This document shows, piece by piece, positions 18,102 to 27,115 of a stretch of DNA of 64,000 nucleotides (position 1 is the first letter of the stretch; every line of letters starts with the position of its first letter). The notes below the pieces were generated by a model. That model was not told the origin of the DNA. It saw only the letters and a program-made list of their open reading frames with translations, and did no database searches. Source of the stretch: PSRJ01 sp035516375 (GTDB lineage: Bacteria; Acidobacteriota; Terriglobia; Bryobacterales; Bryobacteraceae); NCBI GenBank assembly GCA_035516375.1, contig DATJAK010000149.1:62001-126000 (forward strand), written 5' to 3'. A program made the translations under genes and the position numbers.

Positions 18102-19886
18102 TTAGTTCGGCGTATACATGTCTGTCAGGCGGAAACTTCTGTAAACGATCACGTTCTGATGTGCATCATACGTGATTTGCCCACTCGGATTGACTTCAAA
18201 GGAATACGAATCGATGGTGTTGTTCTCCTCAACAAAACCTGCGTCGAAGTGGAAATTACCGTCGCGCAAATCTTGCGCGGATCCGACTGCCTCCGAATAC
18301 ACCCCCAGGTCCGCGTTCAGCAACGGCGTGGCGACGAGGTTCTGTTCGTCGATCTGCAGCACCTGGCCGCGGCTATTCCCCCCATTCATCACGGTTACGC
18401 GAGTGTTGCCATCATCGAAAACCAGAAGTTTGGTTGGGTCTGCAATTTCGAAGTTGCCGTCGTGCTGATGAGTGAACCAGGGATAGGGGTCCGTCGAGTT
18501 AATCGTGAAGTCACCATCGTTGCCCATCCGCCAGATGATGTGGCCGTCGCCAACGCCGTTACCGTAGGCGATTTTGATCAGCCAATCCTGATGGCGCGTT
18601 GAATACAGGAGGTTGCCGTCCGCCGTCTGCTGGATTGCATTTCCGTGGGTCCAATCATTACCGGTATCGGCCAATAGCATGAGTGGACAACCGGCAGTGG
18701 GACAAGTCTCTCCCAGAACCGCCATGCGGCGGACGTCCAGGAAGTCAAAGGTGTCCCATGTCCACACGACGTTTAGATTCTGATCTAGAACCACGATCAT
18801 GTCGCCGAGGACGTCGATCGGCCCAGGGCCTTGGACATCCGTAAGAATCTGTTCCACATCTCCCAGCACAGCCACCCAGCCGTTGGACAGAGGACGAGCT
18901 TCGTGGTGGAAGCCGCTGATCTGGCGCTTTCCCATGGCTGTCAATTGCTCGTTTACTCGCGCGGCGTTGGTTTCCAATAACGTCATGCCGGTCAAATCGA
19001 ATTTACGGACTAACTGCTGGGCGGAAACGCCGGCGGTTGATTCCACGATTCCCCACATGTCGCCGCCCGGCTCGATGCGAGTTACAAACGAAATGTCTGC
19101 TGGCCCGTACCATAGTACGTTGCCGGCAAGATCGTTCGCCTCGGGAATGACGCCTATCGGGCTGCCCAGCAAAATATGGTCCGATGCCGAAGTGGGGCTG
19201 GGCACTAGAATCGCGTCGGAGTACAGGCTCGCCGGCAGATCTCCCGTGGTGAACGTGACACCCATACTGGTTTTACCCATACTGCTGCTACGTGGCGAGC
19301 CCGTATCGACGGTGTGGTATGCGATGTAGTTAGCGTCTGGAAACATCCCCGCCAGGTAGAAATTCATGCTCTGGCCATTGCAATCCTGATACGGCGTCTG
19401 GTGGATGATCCCGTCCGGCCCCCAGAATGTCACGCGCATCCGTTCCAGTTCTCTGCATGCGGGTGCGCTATACAAGAAAACCAGCGAGTTATTGGTGGGC
19501 GACACTATGGCCTTCTGGGCCGTGACCACGGGGGCAAACTGGAATAACGTCGAAGCCGCCGCCGCATCGCCGGAGTCGAGGTCACGCGCGGAGACTTCCA
19601 TCTCATAGACGCCCTCATGCGCGCTCGCGGTCCATTCCAGGGCGCTGGACGGACCGTAGTCGCGAATCATCCGGTAGTTGCCACCCATTTCCCTGACACG
19701 AAAGCGGTACCAGAGATTGCTACCGGCGCCCGATGCTACGCCGCTAAAGGTTACCCTGGTGCCCACCCGTGCTGGTGGTGGAGCGGAGGTGCTTACCGTA
19801 ACCGAAATTGCTTTGGCTCGGTGCGCCGCCAGTAAGGCGACGCCTGCAGCCGCTAGGACTCGCAGGAGATTCCAATGGTTAAACAT
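18102..19886 (-). CDS. Arylsulfotransferase (ASST) family protein, exported
   Basis: A 594-residue exported protein. The ATG at 19886 is preceded by AGGA and starts a signal peptide (MFNHWNLLRVLAAAGVALLA); residues about 30-125 form an Ig-like domain, and the rest an ASST-type propeller. Family marks are GFHHEARPLSNGWVAVLGD, VVLDQNLNVVWTWDTFD, DWTHGNAIQQTADGNLLYS, RHQDWLIKI and FTHQHDGNF, which place several His residues of the active centre. ASST enzymes move sulfate from one phenolic ester to another phenol without PAPS. No dsb-like helper gene is adjacent. The gene sits between copies of a direct repeat and next to a pseudogene, a possible sign of insertion. Confidence 0.85.
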   Translation of the reverse strand: MFNHWNLLRVLAAAGVALLAAHRAKAISVTVSTSAPPPARVGTRVTFSGVASGAGSNLWYRFRVREMGGNYRMIRDYGPSSALEWTASAHEGVYEMEVSARDLDSGDAAAASTLFQFAPVVTAQKAIVSPTNNSLVFLYSAPACRELERMRVTFWGPDGIIHQTPYQDCNGQSMNFYLAGMFPDANYIAYHTVDTGSPRSSSMGKTSMGVTFTTGDLPASLYSDAILVPSPTSASDHILLGSPIGVIPEANDLAGNVLWYGPADISFVTRIEPGGDMWGIVESTAGVSAQQLVRKFDLTGMTLLETNAARVNEQLTAMGKRQISGFHHEARPLSNGWVAVLGDVEQILTDVQGPGPIDVLGDMIVVLDQNLNVVWTWDTFDFLDVRRMAVLGETCPTAGCPLMLLADTGNDWTHGNAIQQTADGNLLYSTRHQDWLIKIAYGNGVGDGHIIWRMGNDGDFTINSTDPYPWFTHQHDGNFEIADPTKLLVFDDGNTRVTVMNGGNSRGQVLQIDEQNLVATPLLNADLGVYSEAVGSAQDLRDGNFHFDAGFVEENNTIDSYSFEVNPSGQITYDAHQNVIVYRSFRLTDMYTPN

Positions 19887-20061
19887 TCTTCCTAGCGGTA
19901 TTTCGTGGACCACGACCCCGCGTTCCAAATAGATCCATTCATCTATTTGGTCGCTATTCTCGATCTTTAGGTCACTTGAGCGTGCAGATTTGTGCGTAGG
20001 GTAACAGTATCGACGGCTTCGTGCTTAAGATTTTGGAACGTTTCGGGCGGCGAGTCGCCGG

Positions 20062-20097
20062 TTCTCACACTAGCAGCGTCCGCGCGTCTAATTTCCT
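20062..20097 (+). repeat. Direct repeat copy B flanking the arylsulfotransferase gene
   Basis: Partner of the repeat at 17990-18025, 32 of 36 positions alike and in the same orientation. It lies about 175 nt before the sulfotransferase start and directly against the 3' end of the permease pseudogene. The two copies are 2.07 kb apart and bracket exactly one gene. Confidence 0.6.
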
Positions 20098-20105
20098 CTC
20101 GGTGT

Positions 20106-21179
20106 CTAAGCCTGCTCAGGGTTTGCCAAGCGGAATTTCCGCTCTGGCAGGCGCTCGGCCCCTCGCCAACACAACCAGGCTCCGAGTGCATTGACGGCAC
20201 ATACCAACCCGCCGACTTTCAGGCCGAAGATGGCTGGATTCGGCACGCCGGCAAGAGGCACGACCTGAAACGGCAGGGATGCCAGGCTGACGACGAGGCC
20301 GGACAGCGCGGCCAAGCGAACCCCGGCACCCGGCCGCAATCCCGCCGACCGCTTCCCGATCAACGCTACGGAAAAGAGCAAGGCGTACATGATGCACAAA
20401 CAGGCGGCGAGTAGCGCAGCCGTTCCCAAAATGTGCGTGCCGGCAATCGGCGGAGCCGACAGCAATACGGAACGCGGAAGATCGCGATCCGGCGCGCGGC
20501 ATTCGCCAGCGAAAACGCCCGCATTGTCGAAACCGGCTAGAGAGCGCCGATCGACATTTTAGTGAACACATTGAGCGTGAGGATCGAGAAGGCCGGCCTC
20601 GCCAGCGAGAACGGAGGATGTGCCGCGGGCACGCCACTCACCCAGCGCTCGAACAGCAGGTACAGCATGAGAACGGACAAGACGAGTGTCAACACGGAGC
20701 CGCTCCCGGTAAACCATTTGCCGAGGTCCAGTCCACGCACGTTCACGGCGTACAAGGCGAGCAACGCTACGATCGAGGCGCCCACGATCATTGGGGCGCT
20801 GTTCATCATCCAGGCACCGCGCGGCCCCGCGATGTAAGCGACGTTGTTGATCAAACTGGGCCCCTGCACGCCGATAATGATGATGGTGTAGAAGGAAACG
20901 TTCCAGGCCGCCATGTAACCGGCGAAAGGCGAAATGCCCGCTCGCACCACTGATAGGTGCCGCCCTCGATGGGGATGGCGCGGCTCAGCATGACAACTAC
21001 GGCGCCAAGCGGCAGGTAGAAGAAAACGATACCCGCCAGCCAAAGGACCACATGCGTCGATCCCTGTTTGGCCGCGGAGCCGACCCGACTAAGCCCCACG
21101 ATCAGGATGACTGGAGAAAGACCAGGTCGGTGAGCGGCAGTTGGCGTTTTAGGCCATGTTCCTCACCGGGCTGGCTCAT
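20106..21179 (-). pseudogene. Decayed APC-superfamily amino acid permease
   Basis: Pieces of one permease occur in order in different frames. The ATG at 21179 gives MSQPGEEHGLKRQLPLTDLV; near 21105 the frame shifts to SRVGSAAKQGSTHVVLWL and LSRAIPIEGGTYQW; near 20940 it shifts again to GISPFAGYMAAWNVSFY and GPSLINNVAYIAGPRG; near 20537 a third shift leads to AGFDNAGVFAGECRAPDRD. About 140 family residues are missing near 20410, where ILGTAALLA joins ACLCIMYALL. The last helices end at 20106. With three shifts and a deletion (358 codons against 450-500 in the family) it cannot make a working transporter. It lies between the sulfotransferase and purE. Confidence 0.85.
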
Positions 21180-21201
21180 TGTTACGGTCTGACGTAATGG
21201 T

Positions 21202-21690
21202 TCACGGCAGCGTTTCCCGCAGCACTTTTTCGCTTTGCTCGGTTCGGAAACGGCGCAGGCGGTCGCGGAGATCGGGGCGGCTATTGGCAAGGATCGCAAC
21301 TGCAAGAAGGGCTGCGTTGCGCGCCCCAGGAGCGCCGATGGCCAGCGTTCCCACAGGAATCCCCGCGGGCATCTGCACGGTGGAAAGCAGGGAATCCATA
21401 CCCTTGAGCGAGGCGCTTTCCATGGGAACGCCCAACACGGGCAAAACTGTGTGCGCGGCGCAGACTCCCGCCAGGTGAGCGGCGCCACCAGCAGCGGCGA
21501 TGATCACTTCGATACCGCGCGCCTCGGCCTCGCTCACGTACTTGGCCGTCTCGGCCGGGGTGCGGTGCGCCGATAGCACGCGGCATTCGTGCGGAACTTC
21601 GAACTTGGTGAGCACCTCGTCGGCCTGGCGCATGGTCTCCCAGTCCGACTTGCTGCCCATGATAACGGCGACTAACGGAACCGCCGCCAT
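21202..21690 (-). CDS. purE: N5-carboxyaminoimidazole ribonucleotide mutase
   Basis: A 162-residue cytoplasmic enzyme of purine synthesis that converts N5-CAIR to CAIR. The class I marks are present: MGSKSDWETM near the N-terminus, VLSAHRTPAETAKYV with the substrate-binding SAHR, AAAGGAAHLAGVCAAHT and GVPMESASLKGMDSLLS. Length matches the single-domain bacterial enzyme. It starts 3 nt after the icd stop, so the two genes probably share a transcript even though their pathways differ. No purK is adjacent. Confidence 0.97.
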   Translation of the reverse strand: MAAVPLVAVIMGSKSDWETMRQADEVLTKFEVPHECRVLSAHRTPAETAKYVSEAEARGIEVIIAAAGGAAHLAGVCAAHTVLPVLGVPMESASLKGMDSLLSTVQMPAGIPVGTLAIGAPGARNAALLAVAILANSRPDLRDRLRRFRTEQSEKVLRETLP

Positions 21691-21693
21691 CCG

Positions 21694-23145
21694 CTATTGC
21701 CCCTGAGCCAGGGAGTAGCCTAATTGCCCGTTGTAGGTGCGCAGCGAAGCCGTCATCACCACATCGATTCCAGCGTCGCTGATGCGCTTGGCGATGGCCA
21801 AGAGTTTGCCCCGATCGGCTTTGCCGTCGGACAGGAAGCGGCATCGGAAGCTGTCGGTGCAGAAGGTCTCGGCGGCTGCCAGGCCCGGAGGAAACACCAT
21901 CACGCCGCGATTGTCGACCATTTCGAGCTTGATCCCATCCTCCGCATGTTTAGAAACCGCCGCTGCGAGTTCCTTGGGATTGCGCGAAGGCCAATAGATG
22001 ATCACATCGATTCCCTTGATGTCCATTTGCGTGGATTGCGCGGCGGAGCCGGCGTGCTTGGCGGGTGCATGGGGCGGGGCTTTCGCATAGCTCACCGCTT
22101 TGAGAATGTTCGGCCTCTGCCCGACGCGCGCCACCACAGCTTTGGCAAACTCTTTGGTGCCGACTTTTTCCTTGCTTACCCCCTCCTCGAAGATGTCATA
22201 GGTGTGGACGCCATCTTCGATGGTGCGCAACCAGGCGTTGTGCACGCGCTCGGCGACTTCCGATTGTCCGATGTGCACCAGCATGAGCACCGCACCTAAC
22301 AGCAGGCCGGAGGGGTTGGCTAGATTCTGACCGGCGCGGCGCGGCGCCGAACCGTGGATGGCTTCGAACATCGAACAGTTGTCGCCGATATTGGCCGAGC
22401 CCGCCAAGCCTACCGAGCCGGCGATCTGCGCTGCCACGTCAGAGAGAACATCGCCATAAAGATTGGGCATCACGATCACGTCGAACGCTTCCGGCGTGTC
22501 GGCCATTTTGGCGGCGCCGATATCGACGATCCAGTGTTCCTTCTGAATATCCGGATACTCTGCGGCGATCTCATCGTAGATCTTGTGGAAGAGCCCGTCC
22601 GTCATCTTCAGGATGTTGTCCTTCGTGAAGCAGGTGACTCTCTTGCGATTGTGGCGGCGCGCGTACTCAAACGCGTAGCGCACGATCTTTTGGGTGCCCG
22701 GCCGCGAGATGAGCTTCATGGCGGATGTCATCTCCGGGCTCAGCTGGTATTCGACGCCGGCGTACAGATCTTCTTCGTTTTCACGTACGACTACCAAGTC
22801 CATGTTGGGATGCTTGGTGTCGACGAACGGGTGATAGGAGACGCAGGGCCGAACATTCGCGTACTGCCCCAACGTCTTTCGCGTGGTGACATTAAGGCTC
22901 TTATAGCCCCCGCCCTGCGGCGTGGTAATCGGCGCTTTCAGGAAGACCTTAGTGCGCAGCAGCGAGGCCCAGGAGCTGGGTTCGATGCCGGAAGTGTTGC
23001 CGCGCAGGTAGACTTTTTCGCCTACGTCGATGGTTTCAATCTCGAGAGCCGCGCCGGCCTCCTGGAGGACCTGCAGCGTGGCCGCCATGATCTCAGGGCC
23101 GATGCCGTCGCCATGGGCGACTGTGATCGGAGTCTTAGTGGGCAT
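21694..23145 (-). CDS. icd: Isocitrate dehydrogenase, long Thermus-like type
   Basis: A 483-residue decarboxylating dehydrogenase of the TCA cycle. It begins PITVAHGDGIGPEIM; substrate and cofactor regions show VVVRENEEDLYAGVEYQLSP, VIVMPNLYGDVLSDVAAQIA and MFEAIHGSAPRRAGQNLANP. The core is followed by a linker rich in Ala/Pro and a C-terminal domain of about 140 residues (GIDVIIYWPSRNPKEL onward), as in the long isocitrate dehydrogenases of Thermus and Rickettsia. The frame is open upstream to 23373, but the conserved start is the ATG at 23145. NAD or NADP preference is not certain. purE follows by 3 nt. Confidence 0.93.
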   Translation of the reverse strand: MPTKTPITVAHGDGIGPEIMAATLQVLQEAGAALEIETIDVGEKVYLRGNTSGIEPSSWASLLRTKVFLKAPITTPQGGGYKSLNVTTRKTLGQYANVRPCVSYHPFVDTKHPNMDLVVVRENEEDLYAGVEYQLSPEMTSAMKLISRPGTQKIVRYAFEYARRHNRKRVTCFTKDNILKMTDGLFHKIYDEIAAEYPDIQKEHWIVDIGAAKMADTPEAFDVIVMPNLYGDVLSDVAAQIAGSVGLAGSANIGDNCSMFEAIHGSAPRRAGQNLANPSGLLLGAVLMLVHIGQSEVAERVHNAWLRTIEDGVHTYDIFEEGVSKEKVGTKEFAKAVVARVGQRPNILKAVSYAKAPPHAPAKHAGSAAQSTQMDIKGIDVIIYWPSRNPKELAAAVSKHAEDGIKLEMVDNRGVMVFPPGLAAAETFCTDSFRCRFLSDGKADRGKLLAIAKRISDAGIDVVMTASLRTYNGQLGYSLAQGQ

Positions 23146-23200
23146 AAGGGGAATAACAACGATAAACGGAAAGGTCTGTGTGGCGCAACTGCAAGAAATT

Positions 23201-23352
23201 ACCGCCGAGACGCCGGGACGCAGAGGAACACAATAGCCGTGACGGACCGGTGACATTTGTGGATACGCGTTGCTCGATGAGGTTGGCGATCTCAATTTAA
23301 CCGCGGCGGCCAACCATCTCTTGTTTTCTCTGCGTCTCTGCGTCTCGGCGGT
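23201..23352. repeat. 32-nt imperfect inverted repeat around an 88-nt core
   Basis: The left arm at 23201-23232 starts ACCGCCGAGACGC, and the right arm at 23321-23352 is its near-perfect reverse complement ending GCGTCTCGGCGGT. The arms contain the GACGCAGAG unit, repeated in the right arm. The arrangement resembles a small non-coding palindromic or MITE-like element; similar GAGACGCAGAGACGCAGAG strings are scattered in many bacterial genomes. It lies between the icd start and the next gene, so it could also act on transcription of either. No open frame of note lies inside. Confidence 0.65.
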
Positions 23353-23419
23353 GGAACCTCCGCCCACTACCACGCCATTGAGATATACTGATCTACCCGG
23401 AAATCATTGGAGGCGACGT

Positions 23420-24853
23420 ATGTTCAAAAGAGGCTTCGCCGCGGCGGCATTGCTGGCGCTGCTGGCATGGGCGGCGGGCGCGCAAGACGCGAAAACCGTC
23501 ATCGGCAACGTTTCGAAGGCGATGGGCGCGGACAATCTGAAAACCATCGAATATTCGGGATCGGGCTCCGATTTTTCGTTGGGACAGGCGATGAATCCGA
23601 GCTCGCCCTGGCCGCGGTTTGCCGATCCTTCCTACGATCGCACCATCGATTTTGATAAGGAAGCTTCGCATCTGGTGAGGACGCGCACGCAGGGCGAGAA
23701 CCCGCCGCGCGGCGGCGGCGGGCAACCTCTGGTCGGCGAGCAGAAGCAGGACCAGGTGGTGATCTTCAACCCGCAGACTCCCTGGGCGCAGCGGCTCGAT
23801 CTGATCATGCTGCCCTGGGGTTTTCTGCGCGCAGCAAACGCCGCCAATGCCACCATCGAAACCAAGAAGATGAACGGCAAGAAGTACACGGTGATCTCGT
23901 TCGAAGGCCAAAATAAAGCCAAAGTGAACGGCTATGTCGACGATCAGAACATGATCGCGCGCGTCGAAACCTGGATCGACAACGCCGTGCTCGGCGACAT
24001 GCTGTACGAAGCCGATTACAGCGATTACAAAGACTTCAGCGGCGTGAAATTTCCGACGCACATGCTTCAGAAGCAAGGCGGCTTTCCGACTTTCGAGCTG
24101 ACGGTTACCGACGTGAAGCCGAACGTGACTGCCAGTATCCAACAGCCGGAAGGACGGGGGCGCGGCGGACGCGGCGGGCCGGGAGGACCGGGCGCTGTGT
24201 CCACGGAGCCGGAGAAACTGAGCGACGGAGTCTATCTGCTTCCAGGCGCTTACGCCGCCGTGGCTGTAGACATGAAGGACGGAATCCTCGTGATCGAAGG
24301 GCCGCAAAGCGAGGAGCGCGCGCTGCAGATTATTTCCGAAGCGAAGCGGCTGATTCCGAATAAGCCCATCAAGTGGGTGGTGAACACGCACAACCACTTC
24401 GATCATGCGAGTGGCTTGCGCGCATTTGTGGCGGAGGGCGCAACGGTGATCACGCACCAGATCAACAAGTCTTACTACGAAAAAGTCTGGAGCAACCCGC
24501 ATACCCTCAATCCCGACAAATTGTCCGAAGCGAAGGTGAAGCCTAAGTTCGAGACGATGACGGAGAAGAAGGTGCTGACCGACGGCAACCACGTCGTCGA
24601 GCTATACCACGTCAAGAACAGCACGCATAACGACGGCATGATCTTCGCGTATCTACCGAAGGAAAAGGTCATTGTGGAGGCGGACGAGTTCAACGTGGTC
24701 AACAACCCCAATGCGCCGGTGAACCCGTATCATGTGAACCTGGTGGAAAATCTGGAGCGGTTGAATCTGGATTACGATCGCATCATTCCCATCCACTATC
24801 CGGGCCGCAGAGTCGAAAAAGCGGAGCTGCTGAAGGCGGCTGGGAAGCAATAG
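23420..24853 (+). CDS. Metallo-beta-lactamase-fold hydrolase, exported
   Basis: A 477-residue protein. GGAGG lies 6 nt before the ATG at 23420, and a signal peptide (MFKRGFAAAALLALLAWAAGA) follows. Residues about 25-235 resemble an outer-membrane lipoprotein-sorting/substrate-binding type domain, then a Gly/Arg-rich linker (GRGRGGRGGPGGPG), and residues about 270-477 the MBL fold. The zinc motif is WVVNTHNHFDHASGLR (HxHxDH), with a second His in KNSTHNDGM, an Asp in VEADEFNVV and a final His in IPIHYPGRR. The reaction is hydrolytic, but substrate is unknown. It precedes the DUF6152 operon by 150 nt. Confidence 0.88.
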   Translation: MFKRGFAAAALLALLAWAAGAQDAKTVIGNVSKAMGADNLKTIEYSGSGSDFSLGQAMNPSSPWPRFADPSYDRTIDFDKEASHLVRTRTQGENPPRGGGGQPLVGEQKQDQVVIFNPQTPWAQRLDLIMLPWGFLRAANAANATIETKKMNGKKYTVISFEGQNKAKVNGYVDDQNMIARVETWIDNAVLGDMLYEADYSDYKDFSGVKFPTHMLQKQGGFPTFELTVTDVKPNVTASIQQPEGRGRGGRGGPGGPGAVSTEPEKLSDGVYLLPGAYAAVAVDMKDGILVIEGPQSEERALQIISEAKRLIPNKPIKWVVNTHNHFDHASGLRAFVAEGATVITHQINKSYYEKVWSNPHTLNPDKLSEAKVKPKFETMTEKKVLTDGNHVVELYHVKNSTHNDGMIFAYLPKEKVIVEADEFNVVNNPNAPVNPYHVNLVENLERLNLDYDRIIPIHYPGRRVEKAELLKAAGKQ

Positions 24854-25003
24854 CGCCGAAGTGGGCCAACCCTCGTCATCTGCGGGCGCCCTTTCCGGTG
24901 TGCGGGCCAGGTCCGGCCGCAAGACGCGCCGGCCTGCTCCACAATGCCACACCAGTCCAGTCACTGTGGTGTAATTGATTACGGAATCTCCGGGAGGTCT
25001 TGC

Positions 25004-25444
25004 GTGAGGATTCGTTTGATGATCTTGACGGCGGGCGCCGCCTTGTTATTGTCGGCGCTGCCGGTGTGGGCGCACCATTCGTTTGCAGCCGAGTTTGACG
25101 CGTCCAAGCCCTTCACCATTAAGGGCACGTTTACCAAGATGGACTGGGTCAACCCGCACTCGTGGATTCATCTGGATGTGAAAGCGGAAGACGGCACGAT
25201 CGAGCACTGGTCGTGCGAAGCCCTCCCACCCAACGGTCTCTACCGGCAGGGCTGGCGCAAGGACAGCTTAAAGCCTGGAGAAGAAATCACGGTAACGGGT
25301 TTCAAATCGAAGGATGGAACGACGGTGATGTGGACGAGCAGCGTAACCACGGCCGACGGCAGACGGATGTTTGCCGGTTCGCCCGAGGGACCTGGAGGCG
25401 GAGCCGCACCCCCGCCCGCGCCAGGCGCGCCGCCTAAGGAATAA
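25004..25444 (+). CDS. DUF6152 family secreted protein
   Basis: A 146-residue exported protein. GGGAGGT stands 5 nt before the GTG at 25004, which opens a signal peptide ending PVWA. The mature part begins HHSFAAEFDASKPFTIKGT and has MDWVNPHSWIHLDVK and WSCEALPPNGLYRQGW, the usual pattern of DUF6152. The tail is Gly/Pro-rich. The function is not known; the family often lies next to GHWEGDTLVV proteins, as here, where the next gene follows by 19 nt. It is likely the first gene of an operon extending to 27832. Confidence 0.85.
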   Translation: MRIRLMILTAGAALLLSALPVWAHHSFAAEFDASKPFTIKGTFTKMDWVNPHSWIHLDVKAEDGTIEHWSCEALPPNGLYRQGWRKDSLKPGEEITVTGFKSKDGTTVMWTSSVTTADGRRMFAGSPEGPGGGAAPPPAPGAPPKE

Positions 25445-25463
25445 TTCAGGAACACACGCGCAA

Positions 25464-26207
25464 ATGAAACGTCGTTGCACCGTTATTCTGCTGGCCGCGG
25501 CGGCGGTGTGGACGTTCGCGCCGCTCGCCGCCGGCCAAGCCTATACGGCGCCGCGCACCCCCGATGGCCAGCCGGACTTGCAGGGGATTTGGGAAATCCG
25601 CAACTCGCCGGATAAAGACATCGAGAAGGCTAAGGGACTGATCGTGGAGCCGAAAAACGGCAAGATCCCCTACCAGCCCGCGGCGCTGGCTCAGAAAAAG
25701 CAGAATGAAAAAAATAGCGCCAAAGCCGATCCCCTCAACAGTTGCTATATGCCGGGGGTGCCGCGGATCAACCTGCTGGAATACCCGTTTCAGATTTTCC
25801 AGACGCCCGGCCAGATCGCAATCGCATACGAGTACATCCACAATTTCCGCAACATTTACCTGAATCGCAAACAGCACATGGAGGGCATCGACTTCTGGCA
25901 GGGCGATTCGCTGGGCCATTGGGAAGGCGACACCCTGGTGGTCGATGTAGGCGATTTCAATGACCAGACCTGGTTCGATAAAGCCGGAGATTTCCATAGC
26001 GACGAGTTGCACGTTACCGAGGCTTATACGCGTACGGGCGCGGACACGCTGAAATACGAAGCCACCATCGAAGACCCGAAGACGTTCACGATGCCGTGGA
26101 AGATCAGCGCGACGCTCTACCGGAACACCAAGCCCAACGCGCGTTTGCTGGAGTACGAGTGCCACTATCTGGCTGAACAGGCGGCCGCCAAGAAGGAGGG
26201 CAAGTGA
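25464..26207 (+). CDS. Secreted protein of the GHWEGDTLVV family (copy 2)
   Basis: A 247-residue protein with a signal peptide (MKRRCTVILLAAAAVWTF) and the family marks TPDGQPDLQGIWEIRNSP, CYMPGVPRINLLEYPFQIFQ, LGHWEGDTLVVDVGDFND, HSDELHVTEAYTR and YEATIEDPKTFTMPWK. It resembles copy 3 downstream more than the pair at 32-33.6 kb. It overlaps the next gene by 4 nt and follows a DUF6152 gene, so the three probably work together at the cell surface; the activity is unknown. The C-terminus is Lys/Ala-rich and lacks the LVGK ending of copies 1, 4 and 5. Confidence 0.83.
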   Translation: MKRRCTVILLAAAAVWTFAPLAAGQAYTAPRTPDGQPDLQGIWEIRNSPDKDIEKAKGLIVEPKNGKIPYQPAALAQKKQNEKNSAKADPLNSCYMPGVPRINLLEYPFQIFQTPGQIAIAYEYIHNFRNIYLNRKQHMEGIDFWQGDSLGHWEGDTLVVDVGDFNDQTWFDKAGDFHSDELHVTEAYTRTGADTLKYEATIEDPKTFTMPWKISATLYRNTKPNARLLEYECHYLAEQAAAKKEGK

Positions 26208-27100
26208 GCATGACGAGGCTGCTGAGTCCAATCGCTGCCGTCCTCGCAATCGCGGCGCTGCCGATGTTTGGTCAGCCGCCCGCTGCTCCGGAAGGCGGGC
26301 GCGGCGGGCCGGGCGGTGGACGCGGAGGGTTCGGCAGGGGCCGCAGTCCGGCATTGCCACCTCCAGGGCCGACGCCGCGCATGGCCGACGGCAAGCCCAA
26401 CATGACGGGCTATTGGAACGCTGGGATGAATGGCGGAGCCGTCTTTGAGGTGCAGAAACATCCCAGGCGCTCGCAGTCGCTGCCTGCCGGCGACGGCGCC
26501 ATTGTGGATCCGCCAGACGGATTGATTCCGTATCAGCCGTGGGCCGCCGAAAAGGCCAAGGACAACTTCGAGCATCATCTGGCAGATGAACCGGAATTGC
26601 ATTGCTACATGTCCGGCGTGCCCAAGCAGATTTACGTGCAGTTCGGATTTCAGATTCTGCAGCCGCCCGGCTACATCGTGATGAACTGGGAATTCATGCA
26701 CTCGTATCGCATCATTCCTACAGACAGTCGCGAGCATACTCTTGGGCCGAACGTGCACTTGTTCGAGGGTGACTCGGTGGGCCACTGGGAGGGCGACACG
26801 CTGGTGGTCGATACGACCAACCTCAACGACCGGACCTGGTTCGATACGGCCGGCGACTTCCACAGCGACCAGTTGCACGTGGTAGAGCGGTTCACCATGG
26901 TGAATGACCGAACGATCAATTACGAAGCCACCATGGACGACTCAAAAGTGTTCACCAAACCCTGGAAGATCGCCATGCCCCTGATGCGGAACCTGCAGCC
27001 GAACTACGAAATCATGGAGTTCGGATGCATCGAGGGCAACCAGGACCTGCACCATTACCTGCAAGAGGCCGGCGGCAAGGCCGCAGAGAAGAAGAAGTAG
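26204..27100 (+). CDS. Secreted protein of the GHWEGDTLVV family (copy 3)
   Basis: A 298-residue protein. GGAGG lies 4-5 nt before the GTG at 26204, which overlaps the previous stop; an ATG at 26210 is the alternative start. A signal peptide is followed by a Gly/Arg-rich stretch (GGRGGPGGGRGGFGRGR), then MADGKPNMTGYWNAGMN, CYMSGVPKQIYVQFGFQI, VGHWEGDTLVVDTTNLND, HSDQLHVVERFTMV and DDSKVFTKPWK. It forms a tandem pair with copy 2. The Arg-Gly linker resembles that of the MBL-fold protein upstream. Function unknown. Confidence 0.83.
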   Translation: MSMTRLLSPIAAVLAIAALPMFGQPPAAPEGGRGGPGGGRGGFGRGRSPALPPPGPTPRMADGKPNMTGYWNAGMNGGAVFEVQKHPRRSQSLPAGDGAIVDPPDGLIPYQPWAAEKAKDNFEHHLADEPELHCYMSGVPKQIYVQFGFQILQPPGYIVMNWEFMHSYRIIPTDSREHTLGPNVHLFEGDSVGHWEGDTLVVDTTNLNDRTWFDTAGDFHSDQLHVVERFTMVNDRTINYEATMDDSKVFTKPWKIAMPLMRNLQPNYEIMEFGCIEGNQDLHHYLQEAGGKAAEKKK

Positions 27101-27115
27101 TCCGAACGGAGGAAT

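Noticed and set aside
22354..23253. 299-codon plus-strand open frame opposite icd
   Set aside because: Antisense shadow of a clear icd gene.
23393..24592. 399-codon minus-strand open frame opposite the MBL-fold gene
   Set aside because: Antisense shadow; the plus strand has Shine-Dalgarno, signal peptide and zinc motif.
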